Of a stretch of DNA of 64,000 nucleotides, positions 32,427 to 43,502 are shown piece after piece. The notes under the pieces are model-generated. The model was not told where the DNA came from. It made no database searches and worked only from the letters and a program-made list of their open reading frames with translations. The first letter of the stretch is position 1, and each line of letters starts with the position of its first letter. The translations under genes were made by a program, and so were the position numbers. This stretch comes from Stomoxys calcitrans. Taxonomy: Eukaryota; Arthropoda; Insecta; Diptera; Muscidae. The DNA lies in contig NC_081554.1 in NCBI RefSeq assembly GCF_963082655.1, positions 120,293,869 to 120,357,868 on the forward strand. The letters run 5' to 3'.

Positions 32427-32655
32427 TTTTTATACCCTCCACCATAGGATGGGGAGTATACTAATTTCGTCATTCTGTTTGTAACTACTCGAAATATTCA
32501 CCTGAGACCCCATAAAGTATATATATTCTTGATCGTTGCGACATTTTATGTCGATCTATATATACTTTATGGGGTCTCAGACGAATATTTCGAGGAGTTA
32601 CAAACAGAATGACGAAATTAGTATACCCCCAACCTATGGTGGAGGGTATAAAAAC
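32427..32655. mobile_element. Head-to-head pair of HINE A left ends
   Basis: From 32427 the normal left end (TTTTTATACCCTCCACCATA ... CATAAAGTATATATATTCTT, GACATTTTATGTCGATC) runs to about 32555, then the same ~100 bp returns in reverse (ATATATACTTTATGGGG ... ATTAGTATACCCCC, GGTGGAGGGTATAAAAA) to 32655. Each arm covers only the left end. There is no core and no right palindrome. Confidence 0.85.
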
Positions 32656-33132
32656 GTCATTGCAAGATGCCATAAACGCATCCAGCACCTTGCATAACTT
32701 TTTAGAAAATGCTGCACCCTCGAACATTACAGAAAATGGCAAAACTCAAATCTACCGTGTTGAAGAAAATCTTTTGGTTTTCACAGTTTGTCATAAATTA
32801 AAATATTTGACATTGGATCTGTTGTCCATCTTAAAATATTACATGGTAGTGTGGTAGTAGTAGTGGTAGATGTGTGGAGTGTCTTAAGGTAAGCATATCA
32901 CAACTCTGTCAAGTGACAGCTCTCACACAAAAATAGCCATTGTGACTTCAATTATTGAAAGCATTGCTGACACAATAACCATTAATACATACGCATAATT
33001 GATCGATGGGCTAGAACAATGATGTGAAATAAAACCGAGTAACGATGATGTCTTGATAATAAAAAAAAAATTAAACATACAACGGCTACGTTGACGAAGT
33101 AATGCATTAAGACCCCTGTTGCAAGTATTGTA
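32656..33132. other. No recognised feature
   Basis: AT-rich; short ORF remnants across 32609-32857 are not supported. Confidence 0.35.
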
Positions 33133-33727
33133 AAGGATGATTTTTTAAAAGTTATAGGAAAGTTTTGAAAAAAACACATAAAATTCGGAAAAATGCATGA
33201 AATTTTTATTTGAATCGATAGTACGGCCTATATAATTTAATATTTGTAGATTATTTTATTTTATGACTGCGCGTCAAATGGTCCATCCGCTTAGTCCAAT
33301 TTCGGCATACTCTTTCCAACATTTCGGCCGGTATCTCACCAATAAATGCTTCCATGTTGTCTCCGATGCGTCAATTGAAGCGGGCAAAAAATAGTCTAAA
33401 GACGTGAAATCGCACGATCTAGGCGATTCTGTATGCATTGGTAACTCTTGCAATGCTTCTGGCTGATCTTCACTCCAAAACGACGATTCTGATTATTTGC
33501 GTAACCATTGAGTCAAAAATGAGCTTCGTCGCTCAATGGTTGACGCGCACGATTAACTTTCTTAACAGAGCACACTCTTGATAATAAAATTCAATAATTT
33601 GCAAGCGTTGTTCATGCTTAAATTATAGACCAAACTGAAGATGTTTGACAATGAAACAAAACACGAAACGTACGTGAGCTGTTTGAACCAGAGTGGTCAA
33701 AAAGATAATAGCTAAAAAATCACCCTT
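33133..33727 (-). pseudogene. Mariner derivative with both terminal repeats
   Basis: Ends AAGGATGATTTTTTAAAAG (low side) and TAGCTAAAAAATCACCCTT (high side) form inverted repeats, with TA at 33131-33132 and 33728-33729. On the minus strand it keeps the start (AACGCTTGCAAATTATTGAA), part of the core, and the C-terminal ACTAAGCGGATGGACCATTT. At 595 bp versus ~1.3 kb it is an internally deleted copy that could only move if a transposase acts in trans. Confidence 0.88.
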
Positions 33728-33729
33728 TA

Positions 33730-34688
33730 TTTGCGATACTTAGTGGCACATCATTGATAGCTATCCGAACCGTCACCCGTATGTGAATGGTGTGAATACC
33801 TACCCACGTATCAATTGACATGTCATAATATTCCATGACAAGTTCCCGATAATCTTCTTTGATAGCTAACCTGGTTCGTTTTGTTTAAGAACTTCCACTA
33901 TAAAACCAAATAAGAAGGATGGCGCTAGAATTTTAGTTCATCTTTGGTCAGGAAAAATGCACTACAATTACAATGTCTTCTTTGCCAGACGCCAATTCTG
34001 TCAACAAAACTAACTGATAGGCACTTTTACCGCATTTCTCCCCTTAATTGGAGTCAGTGTTGTTATTTAAACAACCACTCGCACGTAACAAATAGTCTGC
34101 GGTTGATTAACGTATCTGGCGTTATCTAGCCCATAACAAATCAAATGTGAACATTTTTGTGTAAATAAACAATAAATTTTTGTTTAACAATCTTGTGCTG
34201 CAGTTTGAGTTTGATTATGTGTGTTGGAACCGACCGACGAATAACTTAACTTTTATTTCCTTTGTTGGATTTAGAATTTAGGTTAAGCTTGATAAGCGCA
34301 AACAATCGCGTACATCAGCTGTTGCAGGTACCTTTCCCGATAAACGGATACTACATGCCAATACAAAGTGCTCTTATGAGGCATAAGGCGCTGATAAAAT
34401 AGTAGGTTTAATAAACATATTGCAAGAGTTCAAGGGGCCTTAAAAGGCCTGTAGAGACCATTGGTATTTTCGACCCAATAAATTATATATCCTGGACAGG
34501 GACATAACCAGGATTTTATTTTGAAGCGGGCCATGTTAGAACAACAAAACATAATAAGTATATAAACGCGAGGCTCGGGCCCGATAGCCCCCTAGCAAAG
34601 GCAATCTGGTCTAAATTCTCGATAAAGCCTCCACATGAATCGATCTCACGATACTTTTCTTGAGGGCACAGAGAGCGTTTTTGAATAC
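33730..34688. other. No recognised gene
   Basis: Mixed AT-rich sequence. GCGAGGCTCGGGCCCGATAG (34569-34588) is a short GC-rich island of unknown origin. Weak HINE-like words occur near 34.62 kb. Confidence 0.35.
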
Positions 34689-34689
34689 G

Positions 34690-34800
34690 ATTAAAATAGG
34701 TCCATCATAGGATGGGGGTATACTAATTTTGTTATTCTGTTTTTAGCATCTTGTTCATATGTATATATCCCCCCTATAGCCCGATCTTCTTATTTGACTT
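34690..34800 (+). repeat. HINE A left-end fragment
   Basis: CCATCATAGGATGGGGGTAT and ACTAATTTTGTTATTCTG match the first ~50 bp of subfamily A. CCCCTATAGCCCGATCTTC then resembles core. Confidence 0.55.
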
Positions 34801-34807
34801 CATGGCG

Positions 34808-35033
34808 CCCTAGAAGCTTCGAGCTTGCCGTTCTACTTGAGAGGTTTTTATTTGGCCAAAACTCAAATACAAATTTCTGGATTTAAGGCCCCGTAGTTTG
34901 GGCGATTGAACACTTCTTCTTCCCTAGAAGCTTCGAGCTTGCCGTTCTACTTGAGAGGTTTTTATTTGGCCAAAACTCAAATACAAATTTCTGGATTTAA
35001 GGCCCCGTAGTTTGGGCGATTGAACACTTCTTC
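34808..35033 (+). repeat. Perfect 112-114-bp tandem duplication
   Basis: Two adjacent copies (34808-34919 and 34922-35033, period 114) read base for base the same from CCCTAGAAGCTTCGAGC to TTGAACACTTCTTC. This is either a very recent duplication or an assembly error. The unit has no ORF and no known motif. Confidence 0.9.
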
Positions 35034-35730
35034 CATCGCTGCAGAAGCAGCATTCTGTGACTGTATTTTCTATTATTTGGGTGGCGCTGACTAGTGGCAC
35101 TATTTGCGCCATTCTTAATAAATGAACAAATATAGAGTGGAAACACTAGAGGTTTCTCTTTTGTAATTCTATTACTCATAAATCAATCGATGTACTTTTG
35201 GTAGCGCTATTCCAAATAAACAAATAAATCAACTCAGTCATCAATCGATCAATCACTTTTCTGTTAACTCGAATGCCACTCGCAGATTAACTAATTTCGT
35301 AAATAAACATTTTTGTAATTTACGATATGATCACCAGGCTATACCGCACCCAAAGGGTTAGTTGAGGCCATCTTATCTGTCTTTAAGTCAACAGCAGTGC
35401 AGCTGAACGATATACTGCATTACTTAAACTGCAGATGTTCTCATGTGGATTTAATTCTTAATCTACAATTATTCCCTCTACATGACTATTGATTGTGGTT
35501 TTGTGGTTGGATATGTCGTACTGCCAACATCTTATAATCATATCAAATGACAATGTTTGCTTGTTATGTCAACACATGTAAGTGAACGATTATGTTCGTA
35601 ACTAAAATGTATTTGTATACGCACGAGTATTGTTTAGGACATTCCCATACACATCCAACTTCAATATAATTCTAATTTCTCATTGTACATGTTTATTTAT
35701 TTAAGAATGTGTTTGCATTAATCTCCTGCA
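35034..35730. other. No recognised feature
   Basis: AT-rich, non-repetitive as far as I can see. The 60-62-codon frames at 34924-35179 have no domain. Confidence 0.4.
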
Positions 35731-35866
35731 TGGCTAGATCGACATAAAATGTCACGACGATCAAGAATATATATACTTTATGGGGTCTCAGACGAATATT
35801 TCGAGTAGTTACAAACAGAATGACGAAATTAGTATACCCCCCATCTTATGGTGGAGGGTATAAAAA
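35731..35866 (-). mobile_element. Solo HINE A left end
   Basis: TGGCTAGATCGACATAAAAT, GATCAAGAATATATATACTT, AGTTACAAACAGAATGACG and GGTGGAGGGTATAAAAA make one left end of about 135 bp in reverse, without microsatellite, core or right end. Confidence 0.85.
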
Positions 35867-36254
35867 CGTCGGCGAATCGTTGGCTAAAAATAGGCAGAAA
35901 AGTAGTGCTCTGTTTAAAGTGAGGAAAATTGCAAAAAAAACTATCCAAGTGGCAACACTTGAAACTATTGGCGGCATCATTTTTGTTTGTTTTGTTGGTT
36001 TAAATGGTTTGTTTTTCTTTATCTAATTGAGAAAAAATATATAAAATAGAGAAAACAATAAGTGAAGAAAATGAAACGTGTTTTGGTATGGAAACAAAAA
36101 CATTTGACAGCCGTCAAATTTCGCTCGCGAAACAATTAAAAATTTCAACGGATATTCCGTATAATATCCGATTGTATGAATTATTTCAAGAACAAATTAT
36201 GTAGCGCAAAACGTGTGAATTTTTCAAATTTTAAGATTTTAATTGCATGAATGC
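35867..36254. other. No recognised feature
   Basis: AT-rich sequence, no supported ORF. Confidence 0.35.
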
Positions 36255-36256
36255 TA

Positions 36257-36491
36257 TTGGGTTGCCCAAAAAGTCATTGCGGATTTTTTAAAAGAAAGTA
36301 AATGCATTTTTAATAAAACTTAGAATGAACTTTAATCAAATATAGTTTTTTACACTTTTTTCTAAAGCAAGCTAAAAGTAACAGCTGATAACTGACAGAA
36401 GAAAGAATGCAATTACAGAGTCACAAGCTGTGAAAAAATTTGTCAACGCCGACTATATGAAAAATCCGCAATTACTTTTTGGGCAACCCAA
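36257..36491. mobile_element. Mariner MITE, 235 bp, intact inverted repeats
   Basis: Terminal inverted repeats of about 32 bp beginning TTGGGTTGCCCAAAAAGT and continuing .ATTGCGGATTTTT, with one mismatch between ends (C versus A). TA duplications flank it at 36255-36256 and 36492-36493. The interior has no transposase frame. The ends belong to a different mariner lineage from the AAGGGTGATTTTTT elements in this window. Confidence 0.95.
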
Positions 36492-36812
36492 TATTAAAAT
36501 GTATGTGAAAAATGCTAAATGACGTATTGAGAGCAAATTAAGCAACGATTTCAATATTTTATGTAAATAAAAATGCATAACAAATTAAGAACAAAAAGAT
36601 CCCGTTTATTAAATTTTATACAAGTATATGACATATTCTACGTTTACAACTTTTTGATTGTCGAAAACCTAGAAAATCGTCATACGGACCTCTCTGGCCG
36701 TTATCCAGCGTTCGAAGCTATTAATACAACTTTAGAAAGATGCACAGAAACAGTGTATACCCATGATGGGTAATAACACACAATCACAAATAAAATCCAA
36801 CGCACAGGAAAA
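36492..36812. other. No recognised feature
   Basis: A 66-codon frame at 36573-36773 has no recognisable domain. Confidence 0.35.
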
Positions 36813-37037
36813 ATGAATAGTACCGATAGTGTAAGCAACTCCGTACGGCTTCGTTCGGTTGACACATTATTGATATTTTACTTAGCTAATTCACTGGGTT
36901 GGTCGTTCGAGTTTTACTATCCCTCATACAAACAAAGTTTAGTTTTTTCAATTGTGTTAGTGTGCCCATCACTGGTGTATTCCATGAAGATGATTGAACA
37001 ACAAATCCATTTGGTCAGACCGAGATTTAGCAGATAG
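36813..37037 (+). CDS. Uncharacterised 74-residue ORF, doubtful
   Basis: An open frame from AAAAATGAATAGTACC with two hydrophobic stretches (LLIFYLANSLGWSF and SLVFSIVLVCPSLVYSM) and a basic C-terminus (RPRFSR). It lies in low-repeat DNA and could be a small membrane protein, an exon, or chance. I recognise no family. No promoter or splice evidence beyond a purine at -3. Confidence 0.22.
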   Translation: MNSTDSVSNSVRLRSVDTLLIFYLANSLGWSFEFYYPSYKQSLVFSIVLVCPSLVYSMKMIEQQIHLVRPRFSR

Positions 37038-37267
37038 GTTTTGTGTATTTAAAATATGAGAATGTGTGCCCCTTTTCTGTTACCGTAATATTTATTTAAA
37101 TAGATTAAAACAATATTTAAATAGATTAAATTAAATATAAATTAATAAAAAGAATAGACTGCCTGATACGGCCTTCTACAGACTGTAAAATATAAAATTG
37201 TTTATTTGCCAATATGTAATTTAAGTTTTTATACCATTTATGTATCATTTATTTTTTTACGTTAGTT
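37038..37267. other. No recognised feature
   Basis: AT-rich with ATTTAAATAGATTAAA repeats near 37.1 kb. Confidence 0.35.
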
Positions 37268-37700
37268 TCAATATATTTGAAAAGAAGAATTAAATAAACA
37301 TTGACCTATTACGCCAGTGTAAGTACAAGAGAAAATGGGCGCCCCGGTATCTCTTGGCAAGTCCCTAAATAAAATCTTCATTTGTGGTCCGACTTTCAAT
37401 TTTCTGAAAACGATCATTTCGAAGTGTGCAGATAAAACTCTCATAAAAAACAAAAAATAAAAGCTTCATGAATACACCCAAACACCCATTTCGGGCAAAG
37501 ATGGCCTGTAGTAAATTGGCAGTGAAGGAGGCAACAAATATTGTTTGGTGGAAAAAATGTTTAGGAAGCCTGTCTCGGCTAAAATTTAAAAAAAACTTAA
37601 AAGCCGGAAATCCTCGAGACCTGAAAAGATATTTGGAAATCGGACCACAAACAAAGATTTTGCAGCCGGAAAAAGTTTTCCAAATGCCGAGGTGACCAAT
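37268..37700. repeat. Two related segments in inverted orientation
   Basis: On the minus strand, 37345-37440 reads ATTGAAAGTCGGACCACAAA and TGAAGATTTTATTTAGGG. On the plus strand, 37615-37690 reads TTGGAAATCGGACCACAAAC and AAAGATTTTGCAGCCGG. The matching frames give KVGPQMKILFRD and EIGPQTKILQPE. It may be debris of an unrecognised gag-like or repeat-encoded protein. Confidence 0.4.
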
Positions 37701-39162
37701 TTTAGTGGCCTGATGAGAGGCGCCCGGACAAATGACGGCCTTGAAATTTTACACATAATCTCTATCCGTTCACACGGCTGATTTTTTGCTCATTTTTCGG
37801 ATTCTTACCCATTGTAAAGCATCTCAGGCATCCTAACGTTCTGAAAATTGCTGGATACAATAAATTGCGGATGGCGTTTCTGTTTTTGAAATATTTGAGA
37901 GTGTTCTAGTCGATATGCCTCAATTTTTTAAAGCCTTCATCAACTTTGGATATAATATAACACTTTTCTTCAACAGATACGTTACGTTTTGACTTTTTTT
38001 TGTCTGTCGTCCGATCAGTACACAACTTATTTTAAATTGGTATTTTTTTTTTCTTTTGTTCGCAATTTTCCAATCAATCGTTAGACCACTAAAAATGCAA
38101 AAACAAAGCTTTGCTGGATTATTCATCCGAGAAACTAGACATAGTAGTCAATGCATATGTAACCTATTTTACGGCAGTTTTTATTTTTTGACCGTCTACA
38201 ATTGCGTAAATTATCAACATTAGATGAGTTTCGTTTTGTGTGAACTTCACCTTTCTTGTGTGAACTTGCCAAAAAAATCGTTATAGAGAGATTAGTTTCT
38301 GAGAGAATTTCAACTTTCGCTTTATAAACAATTCTTAGCAGAGAAGTATTCGTCATAGAGAGGTGAAAATGGCTGAAAAAACTTGTGTTTTCAATTTTTA
38401 TTCGTTAGGTAGAACAATTCTTTCTAGGGAAGTTCGTTAGAGAGCAGTTCGACTGTATATGTATAAAAAATTTAGCTTAAGTTTTTTCAAATCTTTTCTT
38501 ATTTTTATCTAAGAACAGAATTAGAGGAGGTTGCAAATAATGATTATGACTATTTCTCAGTTCATTGACATGGTCCGGTAAGCATCAAAACTTACACAAC
38601 GAAGTATTTGCAGCAATTTAATTTAACTGCGTCTTCAGAAATCTCTCAAAAAGAATTGCCAAATTATGTTTAATGAACTTACAAAATACTGAAGCCTTCC
38701 CCTGAATGTATTTTTTAAAGTTATAAAAGTCGAATATACTCTTTTTTGTAGGAAAGTATTAAAATGAAATAAATAATAATAAAATCCTGCATCATGAAAA
38801 TAATGTGGACCTGGAAAATCTAAATCAAATTGTTACTTTGAGAACTTCTTAGTAGGAGTTAGAATCCGTTACGACTTATCTACAAATCGCAACATTTGTC
38901 TACATCCAATGTGAATTTAATACCAAACTATATATAAAGCATTGTCCATTTATTTGAATGTCAATATACAAATACAGTAGTAGCTGAAAAATGGAATGTT
39001 CAGCCCTATTCTAAATAACAATTCCCTGGGAGTTTGTTTTTCGAAAAAGGGAAATATCTCCCAAAGAAAAATGCAGGTATACTGAATTGAAATAAAAGGA
39101 AGAAAGAGACGACAAATTTGGGAAAAATTCCCCCAAACAAATAGAAGGGAGTTAGGATAAAA
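37701..39162. other. No recognised gene
   Basis: AT-rich low-repeat DNA. Short frames only (37920-38126, 38135-38356, both minus) without domains. Confidence 0.4.
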
Positions 39163-40360
39163 AAAGTAAATGTGTGCTGAGTTCGACCGGGCCGAATCTT
39201 ATATACCCTTCACCATGGATCTCATCTGTCAAGTACTTTGAATTACTTTTTCAAATATATATGAGCTATATGAGGTTATTGACCGTACTTGTCATAGAAA
39301 AATATCACCTTGAAATTTTCAGGCAAACTGAATAATAATTGCCCCCTCAAGAGGCTCAGAAAGTCAAATTGGAAGATCAGTTTATATGGCAGATATATGA
39401 GGTTATGAACCGATTTAGATCATACTTGGCATAGTTGTTGGAAGTCATACCAACACAACATATGAAAAATTTCAGCTTTCAGCTAAATTGGATAAGAATT
39501 GCGCCGTCTAGGACTTAAGAAGTTTAATCGGGAGGTCGGACTATGTGGCGGCTATATCAGGAGCTGGACTGAAATATGATCGTACTTAACGCAGTTGTTG
39601 GAAGTCATACCAAATTACGCCCTCTAGAAACTCAAGAAGTCTAATCGGGAGATCAGTTTATATGGCAGCTATATCAAGAAAAAGATTGATTTATACCATA
39701 CTTGATACAGTTGTTGGAAGTCATACCAAAACGCTATGTACAAAATTTCAGCCAAATCGAATAATAATTGCGTCCTCTAGAAGCTTAAGAAGCCTAATCG
39801 GGAGTTCGGTTTATATAGCATCTATTATGTGTATGGTTTATATAGCATCTATTATGTGTATTATGTGTGTGTTATGTATAGATTTAGACAATGCTAAGCA
39901 CAGTTGTTGTATGTCTAACTAAAATATTTCATGTAAAATTTCAGCCAAATCGGATAAGAATTGCGCCCTCTTGAAGCTCCCGAAGTCAAGACCCAAGATC
40001 GGTGGCTAGCTATATCAAAACGTGGACCGATTTGTCCCATTTACAATCCTAACCGACCTGCATTGATAAGAAGTATTTGTGCAAAATTTTAAGCGCCTAC
40101 CTTTACTTCTTCGAAAGTTAGCGCGCTTTCGATAGACATGCTGACAAACATGGCTAGATCGACTTATAATTTCATAACAAACAAGAATATATATATTTTA
40201 TGGGGTATTAGACGAATATTTACTCCTTCAAAAGTTAGCGTGCTCTCGACAGACAGACGGATGAACATGGCTAGATCGACCTAAAATGTCATAATGATCA
40301 AGAATATATTTATTTTATGGGGTTTTAGAAGAATATTTCGAGGTATTACAAACGGAATGT
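39163..40360 (-). mobile_element. HINE-like element, subfamily A, with repeated left block
   Basis: AAGTAAATGTGTGCTGAGTTC and GACCGGGCCGAATCTTATAT open its right end. The core units are worn. The left block (CGAAAGTTAGCGCGCTTTCG ... TGGGGTATTAGACGAATATTT) ends near 40222, and a second version of it (AAAAGTTAGCGTGCTCTCGA ... AGAAGAATATTTCGAGG) runs to 40344. The outermost TATACCC is lost. Confidence 0.8.
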
Positions 40361-40736
40361 ATACAAATTATGAATTTAATTGTTTTTTTAATGATTCCAC
40401 CTCTTACTATTTACGAACAATTTATTATGAACGCAAATTATTTTTCACTATCGTCAAAAATAGGAAGAAATTTAGTTAGGCCCTCCAGGTATAAATATGG
40501 CATGTACCCACCATAGAAGGTTTGCATAAGTTTTTCAGTTTTATTGACAACAAAAGACGAGAATTTTAGAATTGGTATATGAATATGCTACATAGGTATC
40601 AAAATATTTATTTATTTTATTGATTTGTTTATTATGCAATTATAAGCCACAAGTGGCCGATTAGCAATCGCAATATTCAGCGTCAGTTCATATTTTGATA
40701 TTTTTAGACTCATGTGTATAATGATATACGTATCGC
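40361..40736. other. No recognised feature
   Basis: AT-rich, no supported ORF. Confidence 0.35.
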
Positions 40737-40878
40737 TTAGTGGCAAACCGGATACTAAAAGGGGTCCCTTATTATTGAACTTAAAGTAGAATCGGGCAGG
40801 ACTCTTTGATATGTAAGAAGTCTTCTGCCTGTTCCTTGATTGAATATTTTTGGGGGGTAATTTGCAAAATTACACTTC
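40737..40878 (+). mobile_element. SINE 3' part
   Basis: GTGGCAAACCGGATACTAAA, AGGGGTCCCTTATTATTGAA, CTTAAAGTAGAATCGGGCAG and GTAATTTGCAAAATTAC are the plus-strand version of the body and tail of the SINE at 1.2 kb. The tRNA head is missing (5' truncation). Confidence 0.62.
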
Positions 40879-41019
40879 AGACCATTTGGCAGCATTTACT
40901 CCACGGGAGTAGGAATAAATCCATAGTCGATTTTCGGCTATAGAATCAAACTTCTACTTCTAACTAAAGTAGTTCTGCCCAAGAACGATCCGGTAGATTC
41001 AGCTATCTAAAATTTTTTT

Positions 41020-41256
41020 GGTAAGGGAAAACGCCAACGTGCAGGATGTGTGCCCCGCATGCAATCAGGGACAACACGACACAATTAATCTGTTCATCTG
41101 TCCACCAGACCACTCTGGAAGCATCACATTTTGGCCAACGATTGATGGATGAAGGCGGAAAGTTGTTATTGCAATACAGATATAACGTGACAAGCTGTAG
41201 GCCATAATTGTGCAATATTAAATTATAATAAATAAAGTAAACCAAAGATTACAAAA
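41020..41256 (+). pseudogene. Jockey-like 3' end with zinc finger
   Basis: Frame NVQDVCPACNQGQHDTINLF-ICPP gives a C-x2-C-x4-H-x5-C finger of the kind found at the C-terminus of Jockey-clade ORF2. After DHSGSITFWPTIDG and a stop it runs into an AT-rich 3' UTR (GCAATATTAAATTATAATAA). Only the last ~230 bp of the element is present, the usual outcome of 5' truncation. Confidence 0.6.
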
Positions 41257-41528
41257 GCAACACTAAACATGTTTGTAAACTGTTTTAACTTTTTTTTTGC
41301 CTATTTCACCATTTTATGTTCTTCTTTCCAAAAAATAATAGTCAAATGTTTAGCCAAAATAAAGCAGCTGAAGCAAAACAGCTGTTTTCGAAAATTCGAA
41401 ATTCCTTCTGCTAAATTATTCCCCTATTCCTCAATTCCCCTATTCCTCAATCCGAATAGGAAGAATTTTGTTCGAAAAAAATTTTTGGGAATCAACTCTT
41501 AGGAAGTTTTTAGAGTTGGACTGTTTAT
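41257..41528. other. No recognised feature
   Basis: AT-rich; CCCCTATTCCTCAATTCCCC shows a short local duplication (CCCCTATTCCTCAAT x2 at 41421-41451). Confidence 0.4.
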
Positions 41529-41529
41529 G

Positions 41530-41812
41530 TTTTCCAGATCGGGCCATGTTTGTATATACCATAACACATAGACACAAAAAAGGAGCATCTACTGCCCAAT
41601 TTCGCCGAAATAAGGATCACTGAGTTTACATCTGTGCAGAGTATGGTCTAGATCGGACCATATTTAGATATAGGTGCCATATGGTCCGATCTCCAAATAA
41701 TAGGTCTTCAGACCATAAAAGTCACATTTAATACCAGATTTCGCTGTAATTTGATACAGTTAGTTGTGTCAGACCCGAATATTGTCAAGATCAGAACATA
41801 ATGTAATATAGA
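41530..41812 (+). repeat. HINE core fragment, subfamily B
   Basis: AGATCGGGCCATGTTTG, TTTCGCCGAAATAAGGATC, ATATAGGTGCCATATGGTCC and CATTTAATACCAGATTTCGC are two worn B units without ends. Confidence 0.65.
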
Positions 41813-42798
41813 GAAGCCTTCTTCTATAACTTTTGAAATAAGAAACAATTCTCACAACAGAACAGAATTTTTTGTCACACATTTAGAACTTAAATTTTCA
41901 GCATGCCAAATGCCAACTGCTCAACATTTGCAGTTACAATGCCCTAGGAAATTGGACACATATTTGCTTCTTTTGCATATCGTCAGAAAGACTTACCAAT
42001 TAGGCGCATGACCTCATGTAGATTTAGATAAACATTTAAATGACTCTGGACCAGGCTGCAGATAGCTAAGAAAAGTAATCCAAGGGTTAACGATGTGCTG
42101 GAACACATTGCCGCAGAATGATTGATAAATAGTGGGATATGAATTATTTTCAACACTGTAATCCTCTTGAATGCCAAGTATTTTTGATTGAATTGTTTAA
42201 CTTTAATTTTCTATGAAGTCCAATAGATATGAATTGGACATTTTTAATTGTGTCGCTCACTTCTATGCACTTTTAACATTGTTACAACTATATTTGGTTA
42301 TTTGTATACATACATATATATATATATATATCGATATTATTATTATTATTATATTTTTCTTTTATTTCTTTTTTATTCCTTAATTTTCACCATAATCTAG
42401 TTATGTGATTTCCGAATCAATGTCGAATGCATTTCAAAATAATCGAATCCCGCTAGAGAAGATAAAAACATGCGAAACGCCAAAGTGATGGATCCCTGAT
42501 GTTGATGGCGTTATTGATGTAAAGTTACTACGTCCACACGGAAGACCAAGGCTGTATTAAATACGTTCAATTGCGATTGAATTTGATTAGATTTTGCTCG
42601 TTTTGTCGTAACGGAACAACGAAGCAAAGCAGCAGAGTATCATCCGAGTTTTAATGTGCACACCGTGACGAGTTTCCAACAACTGTCAACTGGATAAATA
42701 AACAAACCCATCTGAGCCGCGCCAACCAGCAGCCATTCAGCCAGATATTATACACCACCACCACCACCGTCAGTCAACAACAAGAACAACATAAGGCA
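41813..42798. other. Upstream region of candidate exon; microsatellites
   Basis: Low-repeat DNA with (TA)n and (ATT)n tracts at 42308-42352. From about 42480 the composition changes to a mixed, CAACAA- and CAC-rich sequence ending ACAACAAGAACAACATAAGG just before the ATG at 42799. That composition is typical of insect 5' untranslated exons. Confidence 0.45.
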
Positions 42799-43020
42799 AT
42801 GTCCAACTGGAGCGCCAGTGGAGGAAGTATGCACCATCCACAATACGGTAGTACGTCGTTGTTGCAAACGAATATAACATTCGATGGCGAATTGCGGGCT
42901 TCTCTTTATTACAGTTTGAAACTGGCTCTTTTGTATCCGTTTCTCTCGGTGTTTACCATTTACTCTCACTTGCACAAACACCTTATTTTGTCCAATACCA
43001 CTGCTGCCATCTGCTGGTAA
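42799..43020 (+). CDS. Candidate first coding exon of a host gene
   Basis: The ATG has a fair context (AAGGCAATGTCC). The frame encodes MSNWSASGGSMHHPQYGSTS and continues with a possible membrane segment (LYYSLKLALLYPFLSVFTIY). It ends TGCTG|GTAACG: the in-frame TAA is itself part of a plausible splice donor (GTAACG at 43017), so the real protein may continue in another exon outside this segment. Unlike other frames here it lies in non-repetitive DNA behind a UTR-like leader. I do not recognise the family. It could also be chance. Confidence 0.4.
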   Translation: MSNWSASGGSMHHPQYGSTSLLQTNITFDGELRASLYYSLKLALLYPFLSVFTIYSHLHKHLILSNTTAAICW

Positions 43021-43502
43021 CGAAAGGTTATTAATTCCTTGGCAATGTATCTCCTTCCAATAAAATGTATAACACTTAAAACAGTGGTGAACTTCCCCTT
43101 TGAAGGGGTAATGTGGGATCTATGTGGATACAATCGTTTTATCAGTTTATGTATGTTTAAATACCTATATCGGCTACAAATCAATACTGGATGTTCATGT
43201 CTATTCTCCTAGTGGCTGTATATTTACCACATAACAAATGAATTCTTTCCACTAGCAACATGTGTTACTACATACCAGCAATTAAAGTATTTCCTATCTT
43301 TCAGAGTTGAGTTTCGTTTAGTTATCTCTTCTACTTTGCTCTCAGCTAAAGAGGAACTTGCCTGAATGACTTCAACATACAAAATTTCAATGCATTTTAT
43401 GTTAGCTGGCAATGGAACATTAACATTTCAAACCGGAATTTGACAGCATTTTCAGAATCTGAAGCATAGATAAATTATATATAGATAAAGAATTTGAACT
43501 TA
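43021..43502. other. No recognised feature; possible intron
   Basis: AT-rich, no repeats recognised. If the exon call is right this would be the start of its intron. Confidence 0.35.
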
